From contig NZ_CP041025.1 of the NCBI RefSeq assembly GCF_006385135.1, forward strand, positions 1,829,501 through 1,893,500: a stretch of 64,000 nt of DNA, read 5' to 3'. This DNA comes from Paremcibacter congregatus. Lineage in GTDB: Bacteria; Pseudomonadota; Alphaproteobacteria; Sphingomonadales; Emcibacteraceae. This document shows positions 8,616-15,707 of the stretch, one piece after another; positions within the stretch are counted from its first letter, which is position 1, and each line of letters starts with the position of its first letter. Both the position numbers and the translations under genes were made by a program. A model generated the notes under the pieces. The model made no database searches. It was not told where the DNA came from and worked only from the letters and a program-made list of their open reading frames with translations.

Positions 8616-8816
8616 ATGGCTAAAGTAAAATTCTCCATAGACTTTGAATTTGATGAAGAGGAAAAAACATTTCATGTTTTTATTCCTTCTGCACCCGAAG
8701 GGATTTCTTGGAATGAGGAAGATATTCATGAAGCTTGTTCCAAGGCAATGACTGATTTTCCAGATGCACAGGATTGGGAGTTTTCGCTGTTTATTGATTT
8801 GGGAGATGAAGCATGA
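8616..8816 (+). CDS. Prophage 1 early protein, acidic, 66 residues
   Basis: A small acidic protein (MAKVKFSIDFEFDEEEKTF...), rich in Asp and Glu, with alternating strand-like residues. The start is ATG 8616 preceded by AAGGGAAG; an in-frame ATG upstream at 8526 lies before the leader hairpin and is less likely. It is the first gene of the early operon and identical in prophage 2. I do not recognise the family. Its acidity could suit a DNA-mimic or a protein-binding role, but nothing proves this. Confidence 0.75.
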   Translation: MAKVKFSIDFEFDEEEKTFHVFIPSAPEGISWNEEDIHEACSKAMTDFPDAQDWEFSLFIDLGDEA

Positions 8817-8962
8817 CCCGGATTTTTTGGATTACTTATGCGGCGTTGATTATTGCGGTTCTGATATTCGTTTCCGGCTGCTCCACCAAATTCAATGAAT
8901 GCCCGGAAATCCCCCAGTATCACGGCTGCTTTTACAAGGATTACCCGGAGTATCTGCCATGA
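8813..8962 (+). CDS. Prophage 1 small lipoprotein, 49 residues
   Basis: It begins with MTRIF, then a hydrophobic segment and a lipobox VSGC (Cys about residue 23), so a small inner- or outer-membrane lipoprotein is predicted. The mature part has further cysteines (NECPEI, HGCFYK). It overlaps both neighbours by ATGA. It is conserved in prophage 2 (27254-27403). It might act in superinfection exclusion or lysis; the early location favours the former, as inference only. Confidence 0.65.
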   Translation: MTRIFWITYAALIIAVLIFVSGCSTKFNECPEIPQYHGCFYKDYPEYLP

Positions 8963-9153
8963 GTAAGAAATACTGGCGGGATACCGTAGTAAAGCTTAAG
9001 GATCGTGACTGCAAAGCTAAAACCCTTACCAAAATAAGAGTGTTGTTAAATTCAGAAGCGGCAAAAACATACGATGGCTCACTTTCTGGCCCGCTTGGAC
9101 ACCCTAATGTTGAGGGCCTCTTTTTGCAGGTGAAGGAGATGGTGACGGAATGA
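8959..9153 (+). CDS. Prophage 1 early hypothetical protein, 64 residues
   Basis: A basic small protein (MSKKYWRDTVVKLKDRDCKA...) starting at ATG 8959, which overlaps the lipoprotein stop. It is almost identical in prophage 2 (27063-27257); one visible change is Gly to Ser near the end. It marks the last shared gene before the replication block diverges. I do not recognise the family. Confidence 0.7.
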   Translation: MSKKYWRDTVVKLKDRDCKAKTLTKIRVLLNSEAAKTYDGSLSGPLGHPNVEGLFLQVKEMVTE

Positions 9154-9485
9154 CCCTTGACCCTACAATTCTCACCTGTAATGAAAAACTTCTAAGACGC
9201 GCCGCCCGGCGTGATGTTCGCTTTGACAATCAGCTTGTGGTCTGGGCGAAAATTAAACACCTCTGGGAAATGTATGATTTCAGCATAGGCCAATGGCCCG
9301 CATATCTCGAAGCCAGCTATTTTTACGGCTGCATGTTGATGCGGGAAGGGGTGCAGGACGTACGTATAGGATTATTCCCTCACGCCGACAAAATCCCCCA
9401 GTCGCCACCCTTCGACCAGTCACCGGCCTTTCTCATGGGGATCGGTATTTTCCGCCCTTCCTACACACGTACGAAGGGTTTTTAA
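9150..9485 (+). CDS. Prophage 1-specific hypothetical protein, 111 residues
   Basis: A soluble protein of mixed composition starting MTLDPTILTC, coupled to the preceding gene by ATGA. It has no counterpart in prophage 2, where the same junction leads into a different membrane protein (26821-27066). It lies in the replication block ahead of Rep, so a link to replication is possible but unsupported by any motif I can see. Confidence 0.6.
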   Translation: MTLDPTILTCNEKLLRRAARRDVRFDNQLVVWAKIKHLWEMYDFSIGQWPAYLEASYFYGCMLMREGVQDVRIGLFPHADKIPQSPPFDQSPAFLMGIGIFRPSYTRTKGF

Positions 9486-9728
9486 ATGCGCCCAGAACTT
9501 AAACACAGTATTCAACTTGTGCAGGTCGCCATCGGCGAACATCCGCTATTCGACAATATCCCCCGGGATCAACAAATTCTGGCCCTAATCACATTGGCCG
9601 CAGGACTTGCAAGAAGTCATTCCGAAGAACTGCTTGCCAACCAGTCCAAAAATTCACGCATGAAGTGGGCAGACATGACCGTCAGGACTCTTGTCCCTGA
9701 TTTAGGCAACGGGGAGTCCGCGCAATGA
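9486..9728 (+). CDS. Prophage 1-specific hypothetical protein, 80 residues
   Basis: A small, probably helical protein (MRPELKHSIQLVQVAIGEHP...). It begins directly after the previous stop and ends overlapping a tiny membrane ORF. It is absent from prophage 2. I do not recognise the family. Confidence 0.6.
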   Translation: MRPELKHSIQLVQVAIGEHPLFDNIPRDQQILALITLAAGLARSHSEELLANQSKNSRMKWADMTVRTLVPDLGNGESAQ

Positions 9729-9793
9729 CTTTGATCATTCTAGGGGTGTTTCTGACGGTTTTAGGTTTTGCCGGGGTATGGGGGCAAAAATGA
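9725..9793 (+). CDS. Prophage 1 tiny membrane peptide, 22 residues
   Basis: The ORF MTLIILGVFLTVLGFAGVWG plus two residues is nearly all one transmembrane segment. It is coupled by ATGA to the gene before and to Rep after it. The prophage 2 protein at 26821-27066 begins with a similar hydrophobic stretch (MTLTMLILGTLGVILSILGI), which supports this as a real gene. Function unknown. Confidence 0.45.
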   Translation: MTLIILGVFLTVLGFAGVWGQK

Positions 9794-11070
9794 CAAATCC
9801 CTTGAAAGGTACGCAAGTAGAGTTGCCGCCCTTGTTTTTAAAGGATAATTTGGAACAGCTAAACGGCGCTCAAAAAAGGGACCGGCTTCGCACTGTGGCC
9901 GGGCAAATTTTAACCGGGGAACGGGTTTATAAATGCGGTCGCCACCGGATCGGGGCGATTGTCACAATTTCCGCCAGTTCGACCGGCGCTATGTTCAACG
10001 GCGTGGAGACTTGCGGCTCGATCTGGCATTGCCCCGTATGCGCCGAAAAAATTTCCAATAAACGGCGGCTTGAAGTGGCGGCGGCGATTGATGGCACAAA
10101 AGAGCGCCGGGGCGGTGTCTATATGCTGACACTCACAATGAAACATGCGCCATTCGATAAATGCGCCGCCTTGAAGGACGCTGTCGCGATGGCGTGGCGC
10201 AAGCTGCAAAATACGCGTGCCTGGCGCAGTATAAAAGAGGATCGCCAAATTTTCGGCACGATCCGGGCGCTGGAAATCACCCATGGCGCGAATGGGTGGC
10301 ATCCGCATTTACATATCCTGCTTCTGACCGAAAACGAGTTGTCAGAACATGAACAGGAAGAAACCCGTCTTGAGATTTTCGAGCAATGGGACAAAAAGAT
10401 TTATGCTTTAACCGGGCAATATTGCCATGCTGACGCTTGCGATTTACGGCCAACAAATTCCTCTGAATATCTCACCAAAGGTGCGGATCGCAAGGCCGGA
10501 AAAATGAAATGGGGCGCGGATCGCGAGATATCAAAGGCCAATATCAAGCAAGGGAAGGGCGGTAAAACGCCTTTTGAACTGCTGGAAGCGGCCTATTATG
10601 GCAATCGTCAAGCCGCCGCTATGTTCGCAGAGTATGCCGCCGCCTTCAAAGGGGCGCGACATATCACATGGACCCACGGCTTAAAAGATTTCTTTGAGAT
10701 TGCCGAAATTCTTGACGAAAAAATAGCAGAGATTAGCCCGGAAAAAGTCGCCGGACAGGATGAATTGCCATTCAGTGAAGATTTAAATATGCGGATGATC
10801 GTCGCTCTGGATCGCGGCACGTGGGCGGCGGTTTGTCGCCACAATTTACGCCCTGATCTGCTGGACGCAGCCTACAAGCATGGCCGCGCCGGTGTGGTGG
10901 GGCTGCTCGCGAAATATGGCCTTTCGGTCTGGCTGGGCACCGGTCACATTAACGAAGATCAGACGAATGCGCAGTTTTCAAATGACGGAAAAGTAATTTT
11001 CAATCGAGTGACAGCAAGGCCGCCCCGCCTTACGGAAATGCCTCACTCTGCAACACCATGGAAGGATTAA
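9790..11070 (+). CDS. HUH-endonuclease replication initiator Rep (rolling circle), type A
   Basis: This Rep should nick one strand at the replication origin and start rolling-circle replication. A zinc-type cysteine pair occurs in CGSIWHCPVC (residues 75-84), the metal-binding HUH motif in HPHLHILL (His 173 and 175), and the likely catalytic Tyr 227 in EYLTKG; this layout is typical of plasmid Rep proteins of the CxxC/HUH group. I choose ATG 9790 because it overlaps the upstream stop (ATGA); ATG 9778 is possible and gives 430 residues instead of 426. Prophage 2 has a different Rep in the same slot. Confidence 0.85.
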   Translation: MTNPLKGTQVELPPLFLKDNLEQLNGAQKRDRLRTVAGQILTGERVYKCGRHRIGAIVTISASSTGAMFNGVETCGSIWHCPVCAEKISNKRRLEVAAAIDGTKERRGGVYMLTLTMKHAPFDKCAALKDAVAMAWRKLQNTRAWRSIKEDRQIFGTIRALEITHGANGWHPHLHILLLTENELSEHEQEETRLEIFEQWDKKIYALTGQYCHADACDLRPTNSSEYLTKGADRKAGKMKWGADREISKANIKQGKGGKTPFELLEAAYYGNRQAAAMFAEYAAAFKGARHITWTHGLKDFFEIAEILDEKIAEISPEKVAGQDELPFSEDLNMRMIVALDRGTWAAVCRHNLRPDLLDAAYKHGRAGVVGLLAKYGLSVWLGTGHINEDQTNAQFSNDGKVIFNRVTARPPRLTEMPHSATPWKD

Positions 11071-11071
11071 A

Positions 11072-11374
11072 ATGACTGTCACAAACGAAGTCATCGGCCA
11101 CACCCAATGCCCGGATTGCAAGGCTAAAGTTGAACGCCGGATCAATAAGAACCGAAAAGTCTACTGGCACTGCGATGGTCGGGCCGATGATCCGCAGTGC
11201 AACGCCGCGTTTAAACATGGTGCGGCCATGTCGAGACGCTTGATTGCCGCCGCCGCAAAACCTCAACCCTCAAACGACAACGAACCACAGGAGACTATTG
11301 AACATGAAGAAGACAACACCGCCAGCAAACGACAATCTGGAAATTCAGGACGCGCCGGAATTGGATGTTTCTGA
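11072..11374 (+). CDS. Prophage 1 zinc-ribbon-like protein, 100 residues
   Basis: The N-terminal half has CPDC (residues 13-16) and a later HC...C set, which looks like a small zinc ribbon; the C-terminal tail is low-complexity and polar. The first 80 bases differ synonymously from the prophage 2 copy (24564-24866), then identity resumes, so one edge of the replication-block exchange lies here. It could be a DNA-binding accessory or late regulator. Confidence 0.7.
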   Translation: MTVTNEVIGHTQCPDCKAKVERRINKNRKVYWHCDGRADDPQCNAAFKHGAAMSRRLIAAAAKPQPSNDNEPQETIEHEEDNTASKRQSGNSGRAGIGCF

Positions 11375-11855
11375 GGCTGACATTCTCGAAGAAATAAACT
11401 GGGACAATTCGACAGATCACCTTGACGAGATCACGCCGGAACCCGCCGCCGAGGATATGCCAGAATATGACAAAATATCGGGGCTTGATAAATCCGAGAT
11501 ATTTTCAAAGGAGGAGTTTTTCTCCGATTTTTTCTGTCAGAATCTGGTGCTTGCAGAACATCTCACGGGTTTGGTGGGCGTTTCTGTGGTCGTGTCAGAT
11601 GGTAAACCGGAAACCGGTGCGCGCGAAACGTCTGATTTGCTCTATGAACAGTGCCAGAAATTCCGCTTCCTGCAATGGGCGATTAAACGAGACGCGGCAT
11701 GGGTAACAAATGTTCTTCCCGTCGTGATTTTCGTTAAGGGCAAGGCCGATATCGTCGGAATGCAGCTTACGGCGCGCCGGGAAGCGGCAAAACGGGCGTC
11801 ACAGCAACCACAGGCGGCGAATGACAACAACGCGCCTATGGAAGAGGCCGTATGA
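11304..11855 (+). CDS. Prophage 1 conserved hypothetical protein, 183 residues
   Basis: I start it at ATG 11304, which has AGGAG nine bases upstream; the frame is open from 11244 but that part is overprinted on the zinc-ribbon gene. The N-terminal half is strongly acidic and probably disordered. The C-terminal half is compact and mixed (QWAIKRDAAWVTNVLPVVIF). It overlaps the ATPase by ATGA, so it may act with packaging or membrane assembly. Family not recognised. The copy in prophage 2 (24083-24634) is nearly identical. Confidence 0.7.
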   Translation: MKKTTPPANDNLEIQDAPELDVSEADILEEINWDNSTDHLDEITPEPAAEDMPEYDKISGLDKSEIFSKEEFFSDFFCQNLVLAEHLTGLVGVSVVVSDGKPETGARETSDLLYEQCQKFRFLQWAIKRDAAWVTNVLPVVIFVKGKADIVGMQLTARREAAKRASQQPQAANDNNAPMEEAV

Positions 11856-12511
11856 GCCAGCCGGTTCGGATAGGCATCTATGGCGCGTCAGGGTCGGGCA
11901 AGTCAACACTTGCCCGACACCTGATCAAGTCCGAAAAGCGCCTTGTGGTTTTTGATCCTGCTTTAGACTGGTCAAAGGAATTTTCCAAAAAGCGTGGATG
12001 GGAGGTCTGTCACACCATTGCCGCCGTTCGGGCGGCGCTCAAAAAGAAATGGAAGACCAGCTTTAAAATCATATTTGTGCCTGAAGGCGGTAACGAGATC
12101 GAAGATTTAGACAAGTTGTCTGGTCTGATCCTGCAAGCCCAGGGCATTTATTTTAAGGGCGTCAAAAATCATCCGCAGATTACTTTCGTCGTCGATGAGA
12201 TGAATACTTGTTTCCCCGTTTCTGGATTGAAATCCAATTTTAAACAGTTCGGCAATGTGTGCTCTCGGGGCCGTCACTATGGGATTAATACGTACGGCCT
12301 GACGCAACGCATTGCAGAGGTTCACACCAAATGGCGCGGCAACTGTTCGGCTATGTACATATTGCGGCTGGCCTCTGCGCGGGATCGCGACACGGTGCAG
12401 GGTGAAATCGGGCGGGAATATAAAAACACCATTATGTCATTGCAAAACTTCGACTTTTTGCTGTTTGAACAAGCCAGCGTGGTGCAGGGCAGGGTACCGA
12501 AACCAAAATAA
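11852..12511 (+). CDS. Packaging ATPase, FtsK/HerA-type (PM2 P9-like; also Zot-like)
   Basis: A 219-residue P-loop NTPase with Walker A GASGSGKST (residues 11-19), Walker B TFVVDE (111-116) and a downstream TQR (151-153) as in FtsK/HerA ATPases. Tailless membrane-containing phages use such ATPases to pump DNA into the capsid. Size and place, immediately before the capsid block, match PM2 P9. Zot of filamentous phages belongs to the same broad group, so the fold alone does not decide the phage type. The prophage 2 copy is at 23427-24086. Confidence 0.82.
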   Translation: MSQPVRIGIYGASGSGKSTLARHLIKSEKRLVVFDPALDWSKEFSKKRGWEVCHTIAAVRAALKKKWKTSFKIIFVPEGGNEIEDLDKLSGLILQAQGIYFKGVKNHPQITFVVDEMNTCFPVSGLKSNFKQFGNVCSRGRHYGINTYGLTQRIAEVHTKWRGNCSAMYILRLASARDRDTVQGEIGREYKNTIMSLQNFDFLLFEQASVVQGRVPKPK

Positions 12512-12530
12512 TTTAAAATCGTGAATTTTC

Positions 12531-12557
12531 TTACGTACCTACATGTACGTACGTAGG
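12531..12557. promoter_or_regulatory. TACGTA cluster at early/late boundary, prophage 1
   Basis: Repeated TACGTA units form an imperfect palindrome around CATG, directly after the ATPase gene. The equivalent cluster of prophage 2 lies at 23381-23407. It shares its core with the element ahead of the repressor genes, so one regulator could control both places. Confidence 0.45.
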
Positions 12558-12596
12558 AAATCAGCCATTTGCCACCATCATTAAAATCATGCGTAA

Positions 12597-12629
12597 TAGG
12601 TCTACAGGGTAACTTGTGGACCTATTTTT
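12597..12629 (+). terminator. Intrinsic terminator separating early and late genes, prophage 1
   Basis: TAGGTCTACA and TGTGGACCTA form a 10-base stem (one G-U pair) around the loop GGGTAACT, followed by five T. It ends the replication/packaging operon before the capsid genes, implying a separate late promoter or antitermination. It is conserved in prophage 2. Confidence 0.75.
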
Positions 12630-12737
12630 ATGAAACTGAATATGAACAATTTTTACACGACTGTACTGGCCGGGCTGACGCTTTACGTCATACAAAAGTG
12701 GTTAAGAGAAAGAGAGAAAAATGAACAACCAGATTAA
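12630..12737 (+). CDS. Prophage 1 small membrane protein, 35 residues
   Basis: The ORF encodes one hydrophobic segment (YTTVLAGLTLYVI) followed by a basic-acidic tail. The ATG at 12630 sits on the terminator T-run and has no visible ribosome site; ATG 12642 is an alternative. It is conserved in prophage 2 and overlaps the next small gene. It may be a minor membrane protein of the virion, or not translated at all. Confidence 0.4.
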   Translation: MKLNMNNFYTTVLAGLTLYVIQKWLREREKNEQPD

Positions 12738-12843
12738 GGGCGTCCTGTTTACTGTCGCCGCTATCATTGCTGCCGGGGTTCTCCTGCAATATGGCAAAGA
12801 CATGCCGATCATCAAAGATGCGCACCAAGGTTTTGGCGGCTAA
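12721..12843 (+). CDS. Prophage 1 small membrane protein, 40 residues
   Basis: It starts at ATG 12721 with a purine-rich ribosome site (AGAGAAAGAGAG). The hydrophobic stretch VLFTVAAIIAAGVLLQY is followed by a charged tail ending in GFGG. It lies directly before the capsid gene, and a small integral protein of the virion inner membrane is the likely role, as in PM2. The prophage 2 copy is at 23095-23217. Confidence 0.65.
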   Translation: MNNQIKGVLFTVAAIIAAGVLLQYGKDMPIIKDAHQGFGG

Positions 12844-12869
12844 TTTTAACGTGAAGAGAAAGGGTTAAT

Positions 12870-13715
12870 ATGCCCCAAGCTATTCGAATTGTCGAACCGG
12901 TCATGAATTCCTTCAGCGGCGTTGTCTCTGGTGGTCGTGCGGTTTTGGACGTTGATGTAATCGGCACCTACTACGGCAACATTTTGCATCATTCTTTCGG
13001 CGCGGTTCCGGTCCCCGCCACCAAGGCCAATTATATCACCAATGTGAAAAAAGTTGAAGTTTATCTAGGTGGAACGGTTCAAATGGAACTAACGCCCACC
13101 GAGATTATTTCAATGAATGAAGAAAAAGGCATCCCATGGAAAGACGGCATTTTGCCGCTGTTTTTCGCACAGCCGGACAGCCTGACGGCTATCGGCGAGG
13201 ACGGGACCAGCTGGGGCATGGCGGATATCAACAATTTCCAGATTGTTGTAACCTTTAATGCCGTGGTTAGCCCTTTGTTGTCGGCGTCTCGTATCTGGAG
13301 AAATGCCAACATCACCAACGGTGAAATCATCACAACGGACCGTGTCACGGTCAACTGTGCCGGTCTGGCTAAAAAAGTGGTCAATATCGAGTTTGAACTG
13401 GGGCGCGTGTTCAATGCGATTTACGCCTTCAGTGATAAAATTCTCGGTGTGAAGGCCTATGTTGGACAGGAGAAAATCTGTGACGCGTCAAAGGACACGC
13501 TTGATTTCCTCCGTGAAACCGCGGGCTATGCGCCTCAGTCTGATATCTTCGTCATGTCCGGTAAGCAGTTGACCGCGCGTTACACAGACGTGATCAATGG
13601 CCGAAATCCGATTGACCCCAACAAACCCCATAAACTGCGTCTCGAGTTTGAGTATGACGCCGGGGTGGTGGATCACGACTTGATCATTGAGCAGGTCGGT
13701 ATCAGAAAGGCTTAA
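12870..13715 (+). CDS. Major capsid protein, probable double jelly-roll (PM2 P2-like)
   Basis: A 281-residue, beta-rich protein without membrane segments, strongly translated from AGAAAGGG. Comparing from memory with PM2 P2 (269 residues), I see the same order of blocks: N-terminal GNS/GGR strand, NVKKVEVYLGG, GILPLFFAQPD, a FQIVVTFNA strand, PLLSASR, and in the second half GVKAYVGQEK, a TLDFLRETAGY helix and a C-terminal LRLEFEYDAG strand. This supports two jelly rolls but was not computed. The prophage 2 copy (22205-23050) has the same length with a few substitutions. Confidence 0.72.
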   Translation: MPQAIRIVEPVMNSFSGVVSGGRAVLDVDVIGTYYGNILHHSFGAVPVPATKANYITNVKKVEVYLGGTVQMELTPTEIISMNEEKGIPWKDGILPLFFAQPDSLTAIGEDGTSWGMADINNFQIVVTFNAVVSPLLSASRIWRNANITNGEIITTDRVTVNCAGLAKKVVNIEFELGRVFNAIYAFSDKILGVKAYVGQEKICDASKDTLDFLRETAGYAPQSDIFVMSGKQLTARYTDVINGRNPIDPNKPHKLRLEFEYDAGVVDHDLIIEQVGIRKA

Positions 13716-13717
13716 TC

Positions 13718-14002
13718 ATGGCTGAAGAAGCAAGCGTTGAAAGCTATAGCGCCGGGGGTTTTTTTGGTGATCTGGTAAATGCTGCGGGAAACCTTGGCAG
13801 CAAATACCTAGACTTCAAATGGTCATCTAATCAACTGGATGAAGAGCGGCGACTGGCGGCACAGTATAACGCCGCTGTCACCAATCAGGCAATCGCGGAC
13901 ACACCACGGCCTGAAAGTCAAAATTCTGATCTGGTGAAATATGGCCTGTTTGCCTTTGCCGGGTTTGCGGCTCTCTTGATCATGGTAAAGGCAATCAAAT
14001 AA
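13718..14002 (+). CDS. Prophage 1 virion membrane protein candidate, 94 residues
   Basis: It has an N-terminal GGFFGDLVNAAGNLGSKYLDFK segment that looks amphipathic, a polar middle, and a C-terminal transmembrane segment (GLFAFAGFAALLIMV). It starts 2 bases after the capsid stop and its stop overlaps the next start. A structural role in the inner membrane is inferred from position. The prophage 2 copy is at 21918-22202. Confidence 0.65.
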   Translation: MAEEASVESYSAGGFFGDLVNAAGNLGSKYLDFKWSSNQLDEERRLAAQYNAAVTNQAIADTPRPESQNSDLVKYGLFAFAGFAALLIMVKAIK

Positions 14003-14196
14003 TGGTTGCCTCTTTACCACCTCTAAACGTTGCGGGCGGCACTGCGGGGCCGTCCGAGGCGCGGGGGCATAATAGCTTTTCATTCAACACGGGTGCTTTC
14101 GGAACTGAGCCAGCAAGCAATAAACTTATTGGCCTCATTCTTCCAGTTGGCGCTCTGGCGGCGGCGGGTTTTATCATATGGCGGCTATTGAAATAA
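14002..14196 (+). CDS. Prophage 1 virion membrane protein candidate, 64 residues
   Basis: A polar Gly/Ser/Asn-rich N-terminal half is followed by one transmembrane segment near the C-terminus (LIGLILPVGALAAAGFIIW). The N-terminal half varies between the two prophages (ASLPPLNVAGG against APIPKLSVSGG) while the remainder is constant. Function unknown; probably structural. Confidence 0.62.
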   Translation: MVASLPPLNVAGGTAGPSEARGHNSFSFNTGAFGTEPASNKLIGLILPVGALAAAGFIIWRLLK

Positions 14197-14594
14197 AAAA
14201 TATCGGTGCCCTGGACGAGCGGGCAAAATCTGATTTTAAGGATTTCTCCCATAACGGCACAGCCAGCTTTTATCGCCGTGAAGTCGTGGCTGGGCGCTTA
14301 TCTGTTTTTTCAGTTCTGATCGACGGCTTGCGGGTCGGCTCACTGGCTTTAAGGCGCGAGGTTCAACCACATGGCTCTGAGATGGTAATTGTGGCTGGTG
14401 GCGGCTCTTATACCGGTCAACGGCTGGTTCCTTTGATGCTTGAATTTCTGGAGGGCTTGGCGGGGCGGAACGGGGAACAGTCTGTACGTTTCCACACAAA
14501 GCGTGAACCGCTGGCGCTGGTTGCACAGGGGCGCGGTTACATTGAAATTGATGACGGCGATCCCGACGAAATCACCATGAGGAAGGTCTTGTAA
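14178..14594 (+). CDS. Prophage 1 GNAT-like protein, 138 residues
   Basis: A mixed alpha/beta protein whose order of strands and helices, with the SLALRREVQPHGSEMVIVAG core and the end LVAQGRGYIEI, resembles GCN5-type acetyltransferases found in some phages. I cannot see a clear acetyl-CoA loop, so activity is uncertain. It overlaps the membrane protein gene by 19 bases and sits among structural genes. The prophage 2 copy at 21326-21742 differs at several N-terminal residues. Confidence 0.55.
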   Translation: MAAIEIKNIGALDERAKSDFKDFSHNGTASFYRREVVAGRLSVFSVLIDGLRVGSLALRREVQPHGSEMVIVAGGGSYTGQRLVPLMLEFLEGLAGRNGEQSVRFHTKREPLALVAQGRGYIEIDDGDPDEITMRKVL

Positions 14595-14596
14595 TA

Positions 14597-15064
14597 ATGG
14601 GCGGTAAATCATCCAGCCGTAACAGCACAACGTCCGGTCAATATGACAACCGTGTCATCAATGAAAATGATTATGAGATTGACAACTCAGTCCGGAATGA
14701 GTTCGACTATGAAATTGACAACTCAGTCCGGAATGAGTTCGACTATGAAATTGATAACTCAGTCCGTAATGACATCGACTATGAAATTGATAGCTCAACC
14801 CGGAATGATCTGGGGGATGGTGCCATTCAGGCGGGCGGAAATGTCTCGGTGACTTCTGTTGATGCGGGCGTCGTTGAGGATGCTTTTAACTTTGCAGAAA
14901 ATATCGCTGGGGAAAGTATCTCCGCCTCAAGCTCGGCCTTGTCTCAGGCGTTCAATTCCACGGCGGGCGGTGTCATTGATGCGGGGAAAGACCTCCTGAA
15001 ATATGGCGGCATTGGCTTGGCCGCACTGCTTTTAATCATGACTTATATAAACAGGAACAAATAA
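14597..15064 (+). CDS. Prophage 1 repeat-containing membrane-anchored protein, 155 residues
   Basis: After a polar N-terminus come four tandem 12-residue repeats of the type FDYEIDNSVRNE, then a Val/Ala/Ser-rich region and a C-terminal transmembrane segment (GIGLAALLLIMTYI) with a basic tail. The repeat section should form a regular rod or beta structure projecting from a membrane. Prophage 2 has five repeats, so copy number varies. It is placed between structural genes and a spike candidate, suggesting a stalk or pentameric vertex protein. Confidence 0.65.
   Translation: MGGKSSSRNSTTSGQYDNRVINENDYEIDNSVRNEFDYEIDNSVRNEFDYEIDNSVRNDIDYEIDSSTRNDLGDGAIQAGGNVSVTSVDAGVVEDAFNFAENIAGESISASSSALSQAFNSTAGGVIDAGKDLLKYGGIGLAALLLIMTYINRNK
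14667..14810 (+). repeat. Four tandem 36-base coding repeats (12 codons each)
   Basis: The units encode xDYEIDNSVRNx with growing divergence toward the 3' end (the last unit reads IDYEIDSSTRND). They lie in frame in the gene at 14597-15064. Confidence 0.85.
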
Positions 15065-15065
15065 A

Positions 15066-15707
15066 ATGTTACATGAAGGCACACTACAGCCGGGCGAGTG
15101 GCGAACAATTGGTGCCGGGGCTCACAGCCAGATTTTTATAATGGAATGTGACCTCGAATATATTGAGGTGAAGTTTAAAAATTTATCTAAATTCCGCATG
15201 TACCGGGGCGTCCCCGCGAAATATAATTTTGATAATGTTGATATTTCAAATCCTCATTCCACGCCTATTGACTATAAGATATACACCGCCCCGGCTGGAA
15301 TGGAGTTTCAAGAAGGTAGGAGTATCGAAACAGGCACTTCAATTATCGGAACAGTTGGAACAGTTGGGCGTCCGTTATCTGATGAGGGGGGGAGTGTTGC
15401 GTCGATTGGATCTGTAAATTTAGAGTTAGAGCGGACAGGCGTGTATACGGAGGTCGTCGTTTCTAAAGCTGCAAATACAAATGGTATCTTTTTAAGAACC
15501 GCACTCATTCAACAGTCTGTCTCTGGAAATATCAATATTTTGTCAGACCGCGCCGCTGGTGGATCAACAATTTTATTGTTATCCCAGCTCGCAGGCGATG
15601 CGTTGCGGCTCAGTCGTGAAATTTTTATCCCCTCGGGCAATGGTCTTACTCTTTATTTCGGGGGGGGCGCAACCGCGTATATTAACGTGTCATATGATGT
15701 TCTATAG
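15066..15707 (+). CDS. Prophage 1 spike/receptor-binding candidate, 213 residues
   Basis: A soluble, beta-rich protein without signal or membrane segment, with Gly/Ser/Thr-rich strands throughout (TGTSIIGTVGTVGRP, FGGGATAYINVSYDVL). Its place after the repeat protein and before lysis genes fits a vertex or receptor-binding protein. It is identical to the prophage 2 copy apart from one visible residue (A to V near residue 18). No family recognised. Confidence 0.5.
   Translation: MLHEGTLQPGEWRTIGAGAHSQIFIMECDLEYIEVKFKNLSKFRMYRGVPAKYNFDNVDISNPHSTPIDYKIYTAPAGMEFQEGRSIETGTSIIGTVGTVGRPLSDEGGSVASIGSVNLELERTGVYTEVVVSKAANTNGIFLRTALIQQSVSGNINILSDRAAGGSTILLLSQLAGDALRLSREIFIPSGNGLTLYFGGGATAYINVSYDVL

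Noticed and set aside
11244-11303. Upstream start for the 183-residue phage protein
   Set aside because: It is overprinted on the zinc-ribbon gene, lacks a ribosome site, and AGGAG stands before ATG 11304.
12487-12494. GGGCAGGG as a KOPS-like FtsK-guiding motif near dif
   Set aside because: A single occurrence inside a coding sequence; no polar series can be claimed without a genome-wide count.
14667-14810. Short regular repeats as a possible CRISPR array
   Set aside because: The 36-base units are contiguous without spacers, in frame and encode a regular peptide repeat.
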